A stretch of DNA of 64,000 bases from positions 124,001-188,000 of the forward strand of contig NZ_JAALBX010000006.1 of NCBI RefSeq assembly GCF_011077955.1, in the 5' to 3' direction. A program made the translations under genes and the position numbers. Positions 36,676 through 48,925 of this stretch are shown in pieces. The notes under the pieces were generated by a model. That model was not told the origin of the DNA. It did no database searches and was given only the letters and a program-made list of their open reading frames with translations. How positions within the stretch are numbered: position 1 is the first letter of the stretch; the number at the start of each line of letters is the position of its first letter. The DNA comes from Citrobacter freundii. Lineage in GTDB: Bacteria > Pseudomonadota > Gammaproteobacteria > Enterobacterales > Enterobacteriaceae.

Positions 36676-38523
36676 TCAAATAGACAGCTTCTTGATGCGT
36701 TTGCCGCCGTACAGCAGGTTCACGATGGCACGAGTACCGATAATTGCGGTAAACATGGACGTCGCCACGCCAATGCCGGTAGTAATAGCAAAGCCTTTAA
36801 TCGCCCCGGTACCCACTGCGTACAGGATGAGCACTTTTATCAGCGTGGTCACGTTCGCATCAAAGATGGAACTGAACGCGCCTCGGTAGCCCTCATCAAT
36901 CGCCTGTTGTACTGTACGTCCGTTACTCAATTCTTCCTTGATACGTTCGTTTATCAGTACGTTGGCGTCCACCGCTACCGCAAGGGTTAAGACGATACCT
37001 GCAATCCCCGGCATGGTGAGCGTGGCCCCTGGCAACAGCGACATGATCCCAACGATAAGGACCAGGTTTGCCAGCAGCGCCGTGGTGGCAATCAGACCAA
37101 ACTTCTTATAGAAGATGATCATAAACAGGATGGATACAGCAAGACCTGCCAGACACGCTTCCAGACCCTGGGTAATGTTTTGCATACCCAGCGTTGGCCC
37201 AATGGTGCGTTCTTCAACAATCTGAATTGGCGCAATCAACGCACCGGCACGCAGCAGCAGCGACAGCTGACGCGCTTCGTTCGGGTTGTCGATGCCGGTG
37301 ATACGGAAGCTGTTGCCCAAACGCGACTGAATGTTCGCCACGTTGATCACTTCTTCCTGCTTCATCAGGATCGCACGGTCATTCGCGTCTTTTTTACCGC
37401 TGTCTTTATATTCCACAAACAGGGTCGCCATCGGCTTGCCGATGTTGTCCTTGGTGAAATTCGCCATGATGTTACCACCCGCGCTATCCAGTGAAATATT
37501 CACCTGAGGCTGGTTGTACTCATCCATGCTGGACGTGGAGTCAGTGATATGATCGCCCGTTAAGATAACTCGCTTGTACAGCACAACCGGCCGGCCTTCG
37601 CGCGTTTTCTTCACTTCGGAATCGCCCGGAACGCGTCCGGAAGCCGCCGCCGTCTGATCGACGTTAGTGTTCACGAGACGGAATTCAAGCGTCGCCGTCG
37701 CACCCAAAATTTCTTTGGCGCGAGCGGTGTCCTGGATACCTGGCAGTTCGACCACAATGCGGTCAGCGCCCTGACGTTGAACCAGCGGTTCCGCCACACC
37801 CAGTTGGTTTACACGGTTACGCAAAATAGTAATGTTCTGCTGTACCGCGTATTCCCGCGCTTCTTTTAAACGCTCGTCACTCATCACCGCACGCAGTGCA
37901 TTATCGCCTTCGCTGGAAATTACCAGATCGCGATGGCGCGGAGAGAGCCAGGAGATCGCTTCGTTACGGGCAGTGCTGTCACGAAAGACGATATTCAAAC
38001 CGTAATTGTCAGCTTTACGCACGGTGGTGTACGCAATGCCTTTTTCGCGTAGATCGCTACGCAAGCTGTCCATGTTCTGCTCCTGAAGTTTACTCAGAGC
38101 AGTATCCATATCCACTTCCATCAGGAAGTGAACGCCGCCGCGCAGGTCAAGACCCAGCTTCATTGGCTCAGCATTGATAGCCGTCAACCAGCGCGGCGTT
38201 GCCGGCGCGAGGTTAAGTGCGACTACGTAGTTTTCACCCAATACGTCCATTAACGCTTCGCGCGCACGTAATTGGGTATCTGTGGAGTCGAAACGGGCAA
38301 GAATGCTGCCGTTCTCCAGCGCCACAGACTTCACGGTGATTTTTTGTTGATTTAAGGTGTTCTGGACCTGATTCAGCGTTTGCTCACTGGCCGCGACGCC
38401 GCGCGCACCAGTGATCTGAACAGCCGGATCCTCACCATACAGGTTGGGAAGGGCATAAAGCAGGCCGACGATAAAAACGACGACCAGCATGATGTACTTC
38501 CACAAAGGATAACGGTTTAACAC
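36676..38523 (-). CDS. secD: Protein translocase subunit SecD
   Basis: 615 residues, as in E. coli. A first membrane helix (residues about 9-27) is followed by the large periplasmic P1 region beginning [16 protein letters not shown], and five further helices in the C-terminal third ([20 protein letters not shown] onwards). RND-superfamily motor partner of SecF. Follows yajC by 27 bases. Confidence 0.97.
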   Translation of the reverse strand: MLNRYPLWKYIMLVVVFIVGLLYALPNLYGEDPAVQITGARGVAASEQTLNQVQNTLNQQKITVKSVALENGSILARFDSTDTQLRAREALMDVLGENYVVALNLAPATPRWLTAINAEPMKLGLDLRGGVHFLMEVDMDTALSKLQEQNMDSLRSDLREKGIAYTTVRKADNYGLNIVFRDSTARNEAISWLSPRHRDLVISSEGDNALRAVMSDERLKEAREYAVQQNITILRNRVNQLGVAEPLVQRQGADRIVVELPGIQDTARAKEILGATATLEFRLVNTNVDQTAAASGRVPGDSEVKKTREGRPVVLYKRVILTGDHITDSTSSMDEYNQPQVNISLDSAGGNIMANFTKDNIGKPMATLFVEYKDSGKKDANDRAILMKQEEVINVANIQSRLGNSFRITGIDNPNEARQLSLLLRAGALIAPIQIVEERTIGPTLGMQNITQGLEACLAGLAVSILFMIIFYKKFGLIATTALLANLVLIVGIMSLLPGATLTMPGIAGIVLTLAVAVDANVLINERIKEELSNGRTVQQAIDEGYRGAFSSIFDANVTTLIKVLILYAVGTGAIKGFAITTGIGVATSMFTAIIGTRAIVNLLYGGKRIKKLSI

Positions 38524-38550
38524 GGCAGTTCCCTTTGGGAAAACGAAAGA

Positions 38551-38883
38551 TTACAGCGCCTTCATGGTGCCTTTCGGCAGGACAGCTGCGACGAAGTCAC
38601 GTTTAATCACTACTTCAGTGGTGTCGTTCAGAGCGATAGCGATATAGCCGCTTTCCGCTACTTTAGTCACACGACCAACCAGACCGCCGTTAGTCAGCAC
38701 TTCATCGCCTTTTGCGATGGAGTTCATCAGGTTTTTATGTTCTTTGGTGCGCTTTTGCTGCGGACGCAGGATCATAAAATAGAAAATCAGACCAAACACC
38801 ACCAGCATCAGAATCAGTGACATCGGGCTACCCTGCGCCGGGGCACCTGTTGCTGCTACCGCATCAGAAATGAAAAAGCTCAT
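38551..38883 (-). CDS. yajC: Sec translocase accessory subunit YajC
   Basis: 110 residues, as in E. coli. One membrane helix (about 20-38, SPMSLILMLVVFGLIFYFMI) followed by the family motif LRPQQKRTKEHKNL and a small basic domain (KGDEVLTNGGLVGRV). Binds SecDF and SecYEG. Lies 21 bases after tgt. Confidence 0.97.
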   Translation of the reverse strand: MSFFISDAVAATGAPAQGSPMSLILMLVVFGLIFYFMILRPQQKRTKEHKNLMNSIAKGDEVLTNGGLVGRVTKVAESGYIAIALNDTTEVVIKRDFVAAVLPKGTMKAL

Positions 38884-38904
38884 TAAAATTCCCTCATTAT
38901 TTAA

Positions 38905-40101
<1,197 letters not shown>

Positions 40102-40103
40102 TC

Positions 40104-40128
40104 AATAACGCCCGATTAAGGCGTTATT
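40104..40128. promoter_or_regulatory. Hairpin between queA and tgt
   Basis: AATAACGCC (40104-40112) pairs perfectly with GGCGTTATT (40120-40128), loop of 7. No T run follows on the minus strand, so it is more likely an RNA-processing or stability element than a terminator. Confidence 0.55.
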
Positions 40129-40139
40129 TGGTAATGGAT

Positions 40140-41216
40140 TTATTGGTCTTGACCAATATGCTCAGTAATCGCCGACGGATTGTACGTAATAAACATCGCA
40201 TCACCATAGCTAAAAAAGCGATACTCCGCTTTTACTGCTTCATGATAGGCGTTCATGGTGTGTTTATAACCTGCAAACGCCGACACCAGCATAATGAGCG
40301 TCGATTCCGGAAGGTGGAAATTGGTGATCAGCGCATCAGTGACACTGTACTGATAACCCGGATAGATGAAAATTTGGGTATCGTCGAAGAAGGGCGCAAT
40401 GAGCGCATCTTTCGCGGCTTTTGCCGCGCTTTCAAGCGAGCGCACCGACGTGGTGCCGACCGCAATCACACGGTTGCCGCGCGCTTTACACGCTAATACC
40501 GCATCCACCACATCCTGCGGCACCTCGGCGTATTCCGAATGCATGATATGATCTTCAATGCTGTCAACGCGTACCGGCTGGAAGGTCCCCGCGCCAACGT
40601 GCAGCGTGACAAACGCCATCTCGACGCCTTTCTGGCGCAATTTCTCCAGAAGCGGTTCGTCGAAGTGCAGCCCGGCGGTCGGTGCCGCGACGGCGCCGGG
40701 TTTTTCGCTATATACCGTCTGGTACAGTTCGCGGTCAGACGCTTCGTCCGGGCGGTCGATATAAGGCGGCAGCGGCATATGGCCAATATCGTTGAGAATA
40801 TCGAGTACCGCGCGCGGGTCATGGAATTCAATTTCAAACAGCGCATCGTGACGCGCGGTCATGGTCGCCCTGACGCTTTCGTCTTCGCCGAGCAGCAATT
40901 CAGCACCCGGTTTAGGCGCTTTTGAAGCGCGGACATGGGCCAGCACGCGTTTATCATCCAGCATACGCTCTACCAGCACTTCAATCTTTCCGCCGCTGGC
41001 CTTACGACCAAACATTCGCGCCGGGATCACGCGAGTATTATTAAATACCAGCAGGTCGCCTGGGTTGAGCTTTTCAAGCAGATCGGTGAAAGTGCCATGC
41101 GTTAGCGCGCCGGTTGGACCGTCGAGAGACAGTAAACGGCAGGAGCTTCGGCCTGGCAGCGGATAATGAGCAATCAGGGATTCAGGTAATTCAAAGGAAA
41201 AATCGGCAACGCGCAT
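40140..41216 (-). CDS. queA: S-adenosylmethionine:tRNA ribosyltransferase-isomerase
   Basis: Adds the ribosyl part of SAM to preQ1-tRNA, giving epoxyqueuosine. 358 residues against 356 in E. coli. Opens [20 protein letters not shown] and carries the family segments [27 protein letters not shown] and GAGTFQPV. First gene of the queuosine/sec operon, divergent from acpH. Confidence 0.97.
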   Translation of the reverse strand: MRVADFSFELPESLIAHYPLPGRSSCRLLSLDGPTGALTHGTFTDLLEKLNPGDLLVFNNTRVIPARMFGRKASGGKIEVLVERMLDDKRVLAHVRASKAPKPGAELLLGEDESVRATMTARHDALFEIEFHDPRAVLDILNDIGHMPLPPYIDRPDEASDRELYQTVYSEKPGAVAAPTAGLHFDEPLLEKLRQKGVEMAFVTLHVGAGTFQPVRVDSIEDHIMHSEYAEVPQDVVDAVLACKARGNRVIAVGTTSVRSLESAAKAAKDALIAPFFDDTQIFIYPGYQYSVTDALITNFHLPESTLIMLVSAFAGYKHTMNAYHEAVKAEYRFFSYGDAMFITYNPSAITEHIGQDQ

Positions 41217-41420
41217 GGCTATTCACACTAAAACGTAGAGCCTGCTTAACAGGGGTTATTGTCAAAGCCGGGCGAGTTTCACGCAATAACAGGCGCTATT
41301 GCTCACCAGCAAGTAAAATAGTCTGTTAATCCAGCTCGAAAAAACAGGCGCTCTAGTCTAGTGCCGGGGCGCTTTAGCTGCAACCCGTTCACCTTGTAAA
41401 CGCTTTTATTGGATTGATAT

Positions 41421-42002
41421 ATGAATTTTCTCGCCCATCTCCACCTTGCCAGGCTCTCTGACAGTTCACTGCTGGGCAATTTGCTGGCTGATTTTGTTCG
41501 CGGCGATCCATCAGGCGATTACTCTGCCGATGTGGTGGCCGGCATTTATATGCATCGCCGGGTGGATGTATTAACGGATGCGCTGCCAGAAGTGCAGGAA
41601 GCGAAGGCCTGGTTTCGCGCAGAGACCCGCCGCGTCGCGCCTATTGCGCTGGACGTTATGTGGGATCATTTTGTTTCGCGCCACTGGGACAAGCTCTCTC
41701 CGGAGCTTGAATTGCCGCGTTTCGTCGCCATCGCCGAGCGTGAAATTGGTGAGCATTTACCGCTGACTCCGCCGCGTTTTATCAATCTTAACAATTATTT
41801 GTGGTCTGAACGCTGGCTTGAGCGCTACAGCGATATGGCGTTTATCGGCAATGTGTTAAACGGCATGGCGAGTCGTAGACCAAAACTTTCCGCGCTGCAA
41901 CACAGCTGGGGCGATCTGGATGCGAATTATGACGAGCTGGAACAGCGATTCTGGCAGTTCTATCCACGCATGATGAGCATGGCGCAACAGAAAATTTTAT
42001 GA
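41421..42002 (+). CDS. acpH: Acyl carrier protein phosphodiesterase
   Basis: 193 residues, as in E. coli AcpH (YajB), starting [20 protein letters not shown]. Removes the phosphopantetheine group from ACP. The His and Asp residues expected to bind metal are visible in NFLAHLHLA and in GNLLADFV. Monocistronic, between the divergent queA promoter region and tsaA. Confidence 0.95.
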   Translation: MNFLAHLHLARLSDSSLLGNLLADFVRGDPSGDYSADVVAGIYMHRRVDVLTDALPEVQEAKAWFRAETRRVAPIALDVMWDHFVSRHWDKLSPELELPRFVAIAEREIGEHLPLTPPRFINLNNYLWSERWLERYSDMAFIGNVLNGMASRRPKLSALQHSWGDLDANYDELEQRFWQFYPRMMSMAQQKIL

Positions 42003-42086
42003 CCCTCACAACCTCTTAAGGCAAAGATTGCCCTTTCTTTAAAAAGGGCTATTCTTGTGTGCTGCGTTGCGCAAATTAAATTATCG

Positions 42087-42152
42087 ATAGATAAAACCTA
42101 TCTGAATGATTGGTTTATTTATTCTGATGAACCCGCGTGATTTCGTTATACT
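42087..42152 (+). promoter_or_regulatory. OxyR-like site and promoter of tsaA
   Basis: ATAGATAAAACCTAT (42087-42101) matches every defined position of one OxyR half (ATAGntnnnanCTAT). Seven bases later comes ATTG (42109-42112), a near match to the next ATAG; the last quarter is poor. A TATACT -10 box lies at 42147-42152, placing the site over and upstream of -35, as in OxyR-activated genes. Confidence 0.6.
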
Positions 42153-42199
42153 GGCCCGCGTTGCGTTCTACTCACCTTCAATAACACCAAGGAGTCCTC

Positions 42200-42802
42200 A
42201 TGGTACTGGTAACTCGTCAGGCGCCGGATTTTACCGCTGCAGCCGTTCTGGGAAGTGGCGAAATCGTTGAAAACTTTAACTTTAAAAAACACATCGACGG
42301 AAAAGCAGCCGTACTGTTCTTCTGGCCGATGGATTTCACCTTTGTGTGCCCGTCTGAACTGATCGCATTCGATAAACGTTATGCAGAATTCCAGAAACGC
42401 GGCGTTGAAGTAGTAGGCGTTTCTTTTGACTCTGAATTCGTTCATAACGCATGGCGTAACACGCCGGTTGATAAAGGCGGTATTGGCCAGGTTCAGTACG
42501 CTATGGTTGCCGACATCAAACGTGAAATTCAACAGGCATATGGCATCGAGCACCCGGACGCAGGCGTTGCGCTGCGTGGCTCTTTCCTGATCGACAAAGC
42601 CGGTGTGGTTCGCCACCAGGTAGTTAACGATCTGCCGCTGGGTCGTAACATCGACGAAATGCTGCGTATGGTTGACGCGCTGCAGTTCCACGAAGAGCAT
42701 GGCGAAGTGTGCCCGGCTCAGTGGGAAAAAGGCAAAGAAGGTATGGACGCGTCTCCGGACGGCGTTGCGAAATACCTGAGCGAAAACGTCGCTAAATTGT
42801 AA
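42200..42802 (+). CDS. tsaA: 2-Cys peroxiredoxin (TsaA/AhpC family)
   Basis: 200 residues. Peroxidatic Cys50 sits in DFTFVCPSE and resolving Cys171 in GEVCPAQW, the typical 2-Cys peroxiredoxin layout. Cytosolic decamers reduce hydrogen peroxide and organic peroxides. The family is the Salmonella TsaA type (also called peroxiredoxin C), distinct from AhpC of the ahpCF operon, and E. coli K-12 lacks it at this site. AAGGAG precedes the ATG. Very even codon use suggests strong expression. Confidence 0.93.
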   Translation: MVLVTRQAPDFTAAAVLGSGEIVENFNFKKHIDGKAAVLFFWPMDFTFVCPSELIAFDKRYAEFQKRGVEVVGVSFDSEFVHNAWRNTPVDKGGIGQVQYAMVADIKREIQQAYGIEHPDAGVALRGSFLIDKAGVVRHQVVNDLPLGRNIDEMLRMVDALQFHEEHGEVCPAQWEKGKEGMDASPDGVAKYLSENVAKL

Positions 42803-42816
42803 TGGCGTATTCAAAA

Positions 42817-42838
42817 AAAGGCCCGCATGCGGGCCTTT
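42817..42838. terminator. Bidirectional terminator after tsaA
   Basis: AAAGGCCCGC (42817-42826) pairs with GCGGGCCTTT (42829-42838), with A and T runs on both sides. It lies between convergent tsaA and the DUF3999 gene. Confidence 0.9.
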
Positions 42839-42851
42839 TTTATGGCTGAAA

Positions 42852-44228
42852 TCAGGGCTTCGCTTTCACTTCCCGCCACAGTCGCAAAGCCACCCACGCC
42901 AGCGCCAGAACGCCTATCACCAGTACGCCCCAAATCAACATCGTCATCATCTGACTGCGGCGCTCCGCCGGATCGGTTGCGGTGAGTCTCGCCTCGCCTC
43001 CCAGCGTAAGCGTGTCGGCTTCTGTGGCGACGGGCAGTGTATCCAGCGTGTACCGCGTCCGCAGTTTTTCCGGGATTATCATGTCCAGCGCCATCGCCTG
43101 CGGTTTAGCCGCTTTATTTCCCCAGGCCACCATAAACGGCCCGGCGCCTTGCGGAATAAATACCAGCGTCTGGCTAACGCGCAATCCCTGGACTTCCGGC
43201 GGCGTATCGCCCCAACTGGTATTAATCCCTTTTATCCTGATAGCCTGAATCAGCTCACCGTTGAGCATTATGGGTTCCGACTGCATGTCGCTTACCCGGT
43301 AAAGCACCGTTTTTTGCAGATGCTGCCAGGGTTCATCCGCGCGGTGACGATAGTCAATCTCGACCGGCAATACCTCGCTTTCGGCCCCAGGATTGAGTGA
43401 TAGCGCCCTCAGCGGTTGGGGGTTAGCCCAACTGTACACCGCCTGGTTTGCCTCGGCTTTTTCCTTGCGGGCAGGCAGATAGCTGTACGCATTCGTTAAA
43501 TCAACCGTTGACGAAAGAGCCTCCACGCTCTGCACGCTGAAAGGCGATGGCGCGTCAAATACCGTCATTAAAAGATAACGCGGCCCCTCGTCAGAAAGCG
43601 TTACGCCCGCCGAAAGCGTATCAAGCTTAAGCCGATCGTTCCCGGCGGTGAGATCCATTAACGGCGCCGCCTGGGCTATCGTTTGCCAGTTTTTTAAATC
43701 ATCGCTGGCGTAGAGATCGACTTTCGCCTGCCAGTTCTGTCCAAGCGTCGGCCAGGCAAGGCGCAGTTGCGCCACCGCAAGCGGCGCTTTCAGCCCGTCG
43801 GGTAAGGCCACCAGAAAGCTTTGGCTAATGCGGCTTACCTCGTCGCCATTCAACTGGATCTGCGCGCCACCGGGCATTTTCACCGTCAGGCTGCTCTGCC
43901 CTTCCCGTTTTTCGTGGGTAATATCCAGCGGGAATACTTTCAGCGCTACCGGCCTTGGCGTTTGTTGCGTCAGCTGTTGTGGCGTAAGCGCGAACGGCAT
44001 CGTTTCACCCTGTGCGTTAAAGACGCGCACATCACGTAAATCAGGCCAGACGGTCTGTTCATAAACCTGGGTCGGTAACGCCACTTGCCAGAACGGAGAT
44101 GCGCCTTGCGTGACAAGCGTCATTCCAAAGGCATAATCCTGGGGCGAGTCGGGTAGCGTTTCCTCAGCATACCCACCCATCGGCAGCCAGAGCGCGGCCA
44201 TCACGACAAAACTCATTAATCCCTTCAT
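42852..44228 (-). CDS. DUF3999 family membrane-anchored envelope protein
   Basis: 458 residues. A signal peptide (MKGLMSFVVMAALWLPMGGYA) is followed by a large, probably beta-rich, extracytoplasmic part (DYAFGMTLVTQGASPFWQV ...). One membrane helix lies near the C-terminus (MLIWGVLVIGVLALAWVAL), with a short basic cytoplasmic tail. I place it in DUF3999 by overall pattern and by its partner. Its start overlaps the stop of the DUF2339 gene by four bases (ATGA), so the two are translationally coupled and probably form one complex. Function unknown. Confidence 0.82.
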   Translation of the reverse strand: MKGLMSFVVMAALWLPMGGYAEETLPDSPQDYAFGMTLVTQGASPFWQVALPTQVYEQTVWPDLRDVRVFNAQGETMPFALTPQQLTQQTPRPVALKVFPLDITHEKREGQSSLTVKMPGGAQIQLNGDEVSRISQSFLVALPDGLKAPLAVAQLRLAWPTLGQNWQAKVDLYASDDLKNWQTIAQAAPLMDLTAGNDRLKLDTLSAGVTLSDEGPRYLLMTVFDAPSPFSVQSVEALSSTVDLTNAYSYLPARKEKAEANQAVYSWANPQPLRALSLNPGAESEVLPVEIDYRHRADEPWQHLQKTVLYRVSDMQSEPIMLNGELIQAIRIKGINTSWGDTPPEVQGLRVSQTLVFIPQGAGPFMVAWGNKAAKPQAMALDMIIPEKLRTRYTLDTLPVATEADTLTLGGEARLTATDPAERRSQMMTMLIWGVLVIGVLALAWVALRLWREVKAKP

Positions 44229-46942
44229 TCCGTTTCCGCCTTATCACCGTCCGCTCTTGGGGGCAGCGGTGAAAAATAACCCACAATCAAAACCAGTACT
44301 GCCACGCCGATAAACGCAATCGCGCGCGCCAGTCCACCGCCCCGGGCGCTATCCACGAGCATTAACTTCACAATGACCACGCCAAGTAGCACTGCGCCCG
44401 CCATCCAGGTGTGACGGCTGACGGCGCGCGTGGCTTTGACCATCACCACCAGCGCAATCACCGTCCAGAATAACGCAAAGGTGGTTTGCACCATCCGTGA
44501 CGACCAGAGTGTATCGGCTTGCCAGGGGATATCGCCAAAACCTGCCAGGATGCGCAGTAACAGGCCATTGGCCCACCAGAACGCCAGTCCGGCAAGGATA
44601 AACGGCACGCCACGCGCGATCTTGTCATAAACCACGTTGCGATGCAGGGCGTAAAATCGTGCCGCCACCCACAATGCCAGCAAGCCGTACCCTGCCCCGA
44701 TTTCCAGCGGGTTAAGGAGCGGGATCCAGGGCCAGCCGGGCATTACGCCGTCGAGCAAATTGCTGACTATCAACATAACCATAAGCAGCGCGATTAACGG
44801 TAACAGAGCAATCGCGCCATAAAGCTCAGGCCATACGCGCAGCGGCCACCAGCGACGCCGGATAGCGCCATACACCAGCAAAATAATGATGCCCGCGCTC
44901 GCCATAATGATACCGGCCTGCCATTCATTCGCCCCCCAGGGCAGATCATCAATAAACCAGCCGATTTCAAGTCCCGCTATCAACAGTACCAGCCAGAATA
45001 ACGTGAGATGCAGCGCCTGCGACAGCCGCGTGGCAAGCAACGCGTCATCTTTATATAGCAACGCACCCGCACAGCTTAAAGCCGCTATCCAGATAACCCC
45101 CTGCCATCCGGCGCTCAGCAAATGTGCGCCATGCATCACCTCGAACGCCGCCGCCAGCAGTATTCCCGGCCACAGCAGCCACTGGCTATAACCCATCTCG
45201 CGCCATGCGAGACGCAGGCTTACCCAACGCCATAGCCATACCGATGCGCAGAGCAGCGCCAGCACAATGACCGCGATGCCGATGGTCCCTTTTATCCCGT
45301 CGGCAAAACCGAGTAGCGCCACTATCCAGAAAGCGATTCCGCCCGCCAGTAAGCCCTGGCTTATACGCGTGTGATGCGCGCGCCAGCACCATGATCCCAG
45401 CAACCAGGTCAGGCTGAGAACGGCGAAAATCAGCGTAAGCGACAACGGCGTAATAGGTTGTAAAGCGGCGTACACCGCACTACCCAGCGCCAGAACCAGA
45501 AGGCCAGTGCCGCTGTAGCTCATGCGCCGTTGCCGTTGCTTAAGGCCGAGCCACAGAATGCCCAGCCCCTCCAGCGCCCAGGCCATTGATGTCCAGCGCG
45601 CAGAGAGCGCAAGCGGTATGGCAAGCGTGGTAAACGCCCCGCCCAGCGCCAGAGCGGCCAGTACCAGTATTTTCCCGCTGCCCGGGAAGCGGCGCGATGC
45701 CACCCACCCCAGCCCGATATAGACCAGACCGAACCCCAACGCCGACAACGCCGGGCCATAGGCAAAATGACGGGTAATCGCGTACTGCATCCCAAACCCG
45801 ATCAGCGGCGGCGCGAACAGCAACACGCCGTCGATGATTTTTTCTTTGCTGGCCTGAGCGCGCAGCGACAACCCCACGCACAGCACGCCAAACAGCAGGA
45901 TATTGGCGATTAAAAAAAGTTGGCTGCTGAAATAGAGATCGGGCCGATAGTCATTGAGCCCCCACAACCCGCCGACGCCGAAGGTAAACGCCATACCCAG
46001 CAGATTGAGCACCCGCCAGTGCTGCCACCAGCTAATCGCCAGAATGCCGACTGAAAGCAGCAGATAAAAGGAAAACAGCGCGATGTGATTGCCGGAACCG
46101 GTTGAGAGCAGAATGGGGGCGAGGTAGCCGCCGATACTGGCAAGCATCGCAAGACTGAGCGCTTTTTGCAGAACGGCCAGGCCCACGCTCGCCGCGCAAA
46201 TCAAGAGCAGCAAACCAAACGCCAGCGTCATCGGCAGCATTTGCCAGAGCCGGAACGCGCCGAAGACGGTGAGATACAGCGCGCCGGTCGCGCCACCTTG
46301 CAATATCAGGCCATAAAGCGGTTGTTTATGACGCAAGGTGAACCCGAAAAACAGCAGTGCCATTGAGCCTGCCGCTGCGGCTATCAAACGCAACTCCAGC
46401 GGGAACATATCCCGCTCAACGGTATAGCGGAACAGATAGGCCAGGCCTAAAAACAGCAGCAACACGCCCAATTTTGCTAACGGATTGCCCTGCATAAACC
46501 AGCGGATCAGCGAACTGAACATACCGCTCATGTGTGAAGGCGCAGTGTCCTGAACCGGTGCGGAAGCCTCAGGCATAGCCTCTGATAACGGTGCCGGTGC
46601 AAGGTGCGCCTCGGTGAGGGCCGCCGCCGGATCGGATTCCCAGGGAGAAGTTACCACCTGTACAGGCGGACTCGTCGTCGGCGGTTTTTGCCGATAGCGC
46701 TGCACGCGAGCGAGAATATCTTCATCTGACGCAAGCGGCTCAGGCCTCACTTGCTGCGACGTTTCGCCGGCGGGTAAGCGCTGGCCTGCAAGCGTAGCCT
46801 CAAGCTCGCTGACCCGCTTACGCAACAGCGTTAATTCATCCAGCGCCCTGTTACTTCTTCGCCATGCCATCACCGCCATAACCGGGGCGACGACCAGGAC
46901 AAAAAAAAGTATCAGCCCAGCCCACAATACCAGTTCATCCAT
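44225..46942 (-). CDS. DUF2339 family polytopic membrane protein
   Basis: 905 residues. An N-terminal helix (about 5-25) precedes a short coiled coil (RALDELTLLRKRVSELEATL) and a Pro-rich soluble linker up to about residue 145. About two dozen membrane segments then run to the end. The layout is that of DUF2339, whose members are large inner-membrane proteins of unknown role, often next to DUF3999 as here. The fold and the partner with a periplasmic beta-rich domain suggest an envelope task such as handling a glycan or lipid-linked intermediate; this is a guess. E. coli K-12 has neither gene at this position. Confidence 0.85.
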   Translation of the reverse strand: MDELVLWAGLILFFVLVVAPVMAVMAWRRSNRALDELTLLRKRVSELEATLAGQRLPAGETSQQVRPEPLASDEDILARVQRYRQKPPTTSPPVQVVTSPWESDPAAALTEAHLAPAPLSEAMPEASAPVQDTAPSHMSGMFSSLIRWFMQGNPLAKLGVLLLFLGLAYLFRYTVERDMFPLELRLIAAAAGSMALLFFGFTLRHKQPLYGLILQGGATGALYLTVFGAFRLWQMLPMTLAFGLLLLICAASVGLAVLQKALSLAMLASIGGYLAPILLSTGSGNHIALFSFYLLLSVGILAISWWQHWRVLNLLGMAFTFGVGGLWGLNDYRPDLYFSSQLFLIANILLFGVLCVGLSLRAQASKEKIIDGVLLFAPPLIGFGMQYAITRHFAYGPALSALGFGLVYIGLGWVASRRFPGSGKILVLAALALGGAFTTLAIPLALSARWTSMAWALEGLGILWLGLKQRQRRMSYSGTGLLVLALGSAVYAALQPITPLSLTLIFAVLSLTWLLGSWCWRAHHTRISQGLLAGGIAFWIVALLGFADGIKGTIGIAVIVLALLCASVWLWRWVSLRLAWREMGYSQWLLWPGILLAAAFEVMHGAHLLSAGWQGVIWIAALSCAGALLYKDDALLATRLSQALHLTLFWLVLLIAGLEIGWFIDDLPWGANEWQAGIIMASAGIIILLVYGAIRRRWWPLRVWPELYGAIALLPLIALLMVMLIVSNLLDGVMPGWPWIPLLNPLEIGAGYGLLALWVAARFYALHRNVVYDKIARGVPFILAGLAFWWANGLLLRILAGFGDIPWQADTLWSSRMVQTTFALFWTVIALVVMVKATRAVSRHTWMAGAVLLGVVIVKLMLVDSARGGGLARAIAFIGVAVLVLIVGYFSPLPPRADGDKAETE

Positions 46943-47028
46943 GCCTGTTTCCTTTTAAACGGCTTGCCCGGCTGTCGCACAGTCTGTCAACGGGCGCGCC
47001 TCACTTAGCCTGCTTGTCTTAATGGGGT

Positions 47029-48846
47029 TCAGCGATTACGCCAGACGCCGTATGAAACAGCGGGCATAACCAGCGATTGCGCATCGACGTGCGCGTGGCC
47101 TTCCGCTTGTCGCCAATCTGTCTCAGCAATAAGCGGCGACCAGGGTAATTCAATCCGTGTTTCCTCACCCCGGTTTATGGCAATCAACACTTTTTGCTGC
47201 TGCCAGAGGCGCATAAACACCACCACATCTCCTTTAGCGTATAGCACATGGCAGCCGCCGTAGCGTAATGCGCGCGATTGCTTACGCAGCCGGGCCATAC
47301 GCTGATATAACCCAAACAGCTCGCGATCCTGCGCTTTGGGGTCCCACGGATATGGCTTACGGCAAAATGGATCGTTGTTTCCATCAAGTCCCACTTCATC
47401 ACCGTAATAAATACAAGGGACGCCAGGCCAGCAAAACAGCCACACTACGCCCAGCGGCAAACGGGCAACATCTTTACCCAGCAGGCTTTTAAACCGCGCG
47501 GTATCGTGGCTGTCGAGCTGATTAAACATGCGGAGCTGCTGGTGATGGGACAGCCCGGCACGGTAATTTTCCATCCAGCGGATACAGGTTTCGGCGTCTA
47601 TCTGCTGCGGATCGTAAGAGATATCAGTGTTAGCCAAAAATCCCCACAGCGGCAATGTGAAACCGCGATAGTTCATCGCCGCATCTTCCACGTCTGCCTG
47701 TAACCACTGGCGGGCATCGCCAAAATGCTCGCCAAGCACATAGGCTTGCGGATTTTCCGCTTTCGCCGCCTGGGTAATGCCTTGCACATGATGCAAATTA
47801 TTCTGCGCGCCGCCCGCTTCACCGAGCATATGCACCACATCCAGCCGCCAGCCGTCCATCCCCCACGGCTCGCGCAACCAGTGGCGCACGATGCTGTTTT
47901 CGCCGCGATAGATTTCGTCAATAAGCGTCGGTGACTGGAAATCCAGTTTCGGCAGGCTCGGGTAGCCCAGCCAGTCCAGCGCCTTACCCTCTTGAGAGAA
48001 GCTGTACCAGTCGCGGTAACGGGATTGCGGGTTATGACAGGCCCCGCCGGTCGCCGCATTGTGCCGGTCAAACCACGGATGGGAATCACCGCTGTGATTA
48101 AACACGCCGTCCAGTATCAGACGCATCCCGGCGCGCCGGGTATTTTCACGCAAGCGCAGTAACGCCTCATCGCCGCCGAACTGCGGATCGACATGGCGAT
48201 AATCCTGGGTATCATATTTATGGACGCTGGGGGCGGTAAAGACCGGATTGAGATAAAGCGCCGTGACGCCAAGTTTTTGTAACCACGGCAGCTTTTCGCT
48301 GATGCCGTCGAGATCGCCGCCGTAAAATGTCGAGCCGCCACCGTCTGCGCTCACCGGCTCATCCCACTCACGCAGGATAATGTCGCGATGGGCGGCATGA
48401 TGATAATAGACGTTATCCTGCCCGGCCTTGCGCGGCAGGCTACGGGCAAAGCGGTCGGGGAAAATTTGATAAAAGATCTGGTCAGTCACCCATGACGGGC
48501 CGTTATCCGGCGCATCAAACGCGAACTGCTCAAGGCGCGCAGGCGGATAGTCATTAAATCCCTGCGGCGTAAACCAGCGCTGACGGCTGGGCCAGAGCAG
48601 CTTGAAGCTATAACGACGTCGCGGCTGCCCGTCTTCCAGTGAAATTACCCCCCGCCAGGCGGTTACCCCTTGCTGTGGTGCGCGGCGCATACGCTTCATC
48701 GCAATAGAGATTTCTTCATTGTCTCGCTCTGCCCGCAGCGTCACCCGCTGCGGCAAATCTTCTCCTGACAGCCACAGCGTAATTTCAAGCCGCTGCGGAC
48801 TCTGTTTGATAAAAGGCGCCACCGGAAGGTGCCAGGCTTGCAACAT
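47029..48846 (-). CDS. malZ: Maltodextrin glucosidase MalZ
   Basis: Cytoplasmic GH13 enzyme that removes glucose from the reducing end of maltodextrins. 605 residues from the chosen start; E. coli MalZ is about the same. An N-terminal beta domain (to ~125) precedes the (beta/alpha)8 barrel. Family motifs are [22 protein letters not shown] (nucleophile Asp), VLGEHFGDA (acid/base Glu) and [10 protein letters not shown]. Two ATGs lie 6 bases apart (48852 and 48846). The second has GGGG at a normal distance and matches the E. coli start. A MalT box lies upstream. Confidence 0.95.
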   Translation of the reverse strand: MLQAWHLPVAPFIKQSPQRLEITLWLSGEDLPQRVTLRAERDNEEISIAMKRMRRAPQQGVTAWRGVISLEDGQPRRRYSFKLLWPSRQRWFTPQGFNDYPPARLEQFAFDAPDNGPSWVTDQIFYQIFPDRFARSLPRKAGQDNVYYHHAAHRDIILREWDEPVSADGGGSTFYGGDLDGISEKLPWLQKLGVTALYLNPVFTAPSVHKYDTQDYRHVDPQFGGDEALLRLRENTRRAGMRLILDGVFNHSGDSHPWFDRHNAATGGACHNPQSRYRDWYSFSQEGKALDWLGYPSLPKLDFQSPTLIDEIYRGENSIVRHWLREPWGMDGWRLDVVHMLGEAGGAQNNLHHVQGITQAAKAENPQAYVLGEHFGDARQWLQADVEDAAMNYRGFTLPLWGFLANTDISYDPQQIDAETCIRWMENYRAGLSHHQQLRMFNQLDSHDTARFKSLLGKDVARLPLGVVWLFCWPGVPCIYYGDEVGLDGNNDPFCRKPYPWDPKAQDRELFGLYQRMARLRKQSRALRYGGCHVLYAKGDVVVFMRLWQQQKVLIAINRGEETRIELPWSPLIAETDWRQAEGHAHVDAQSLVMPAVSYGVWRNR

Positions 48847-48925
48847 AATCATTTCCCCATCATGAATTTTGCCGCCACCATGCCATATCAGCGGCAGGCC
48901 GCCTTCCTCATTTTGGGTTTATTTG

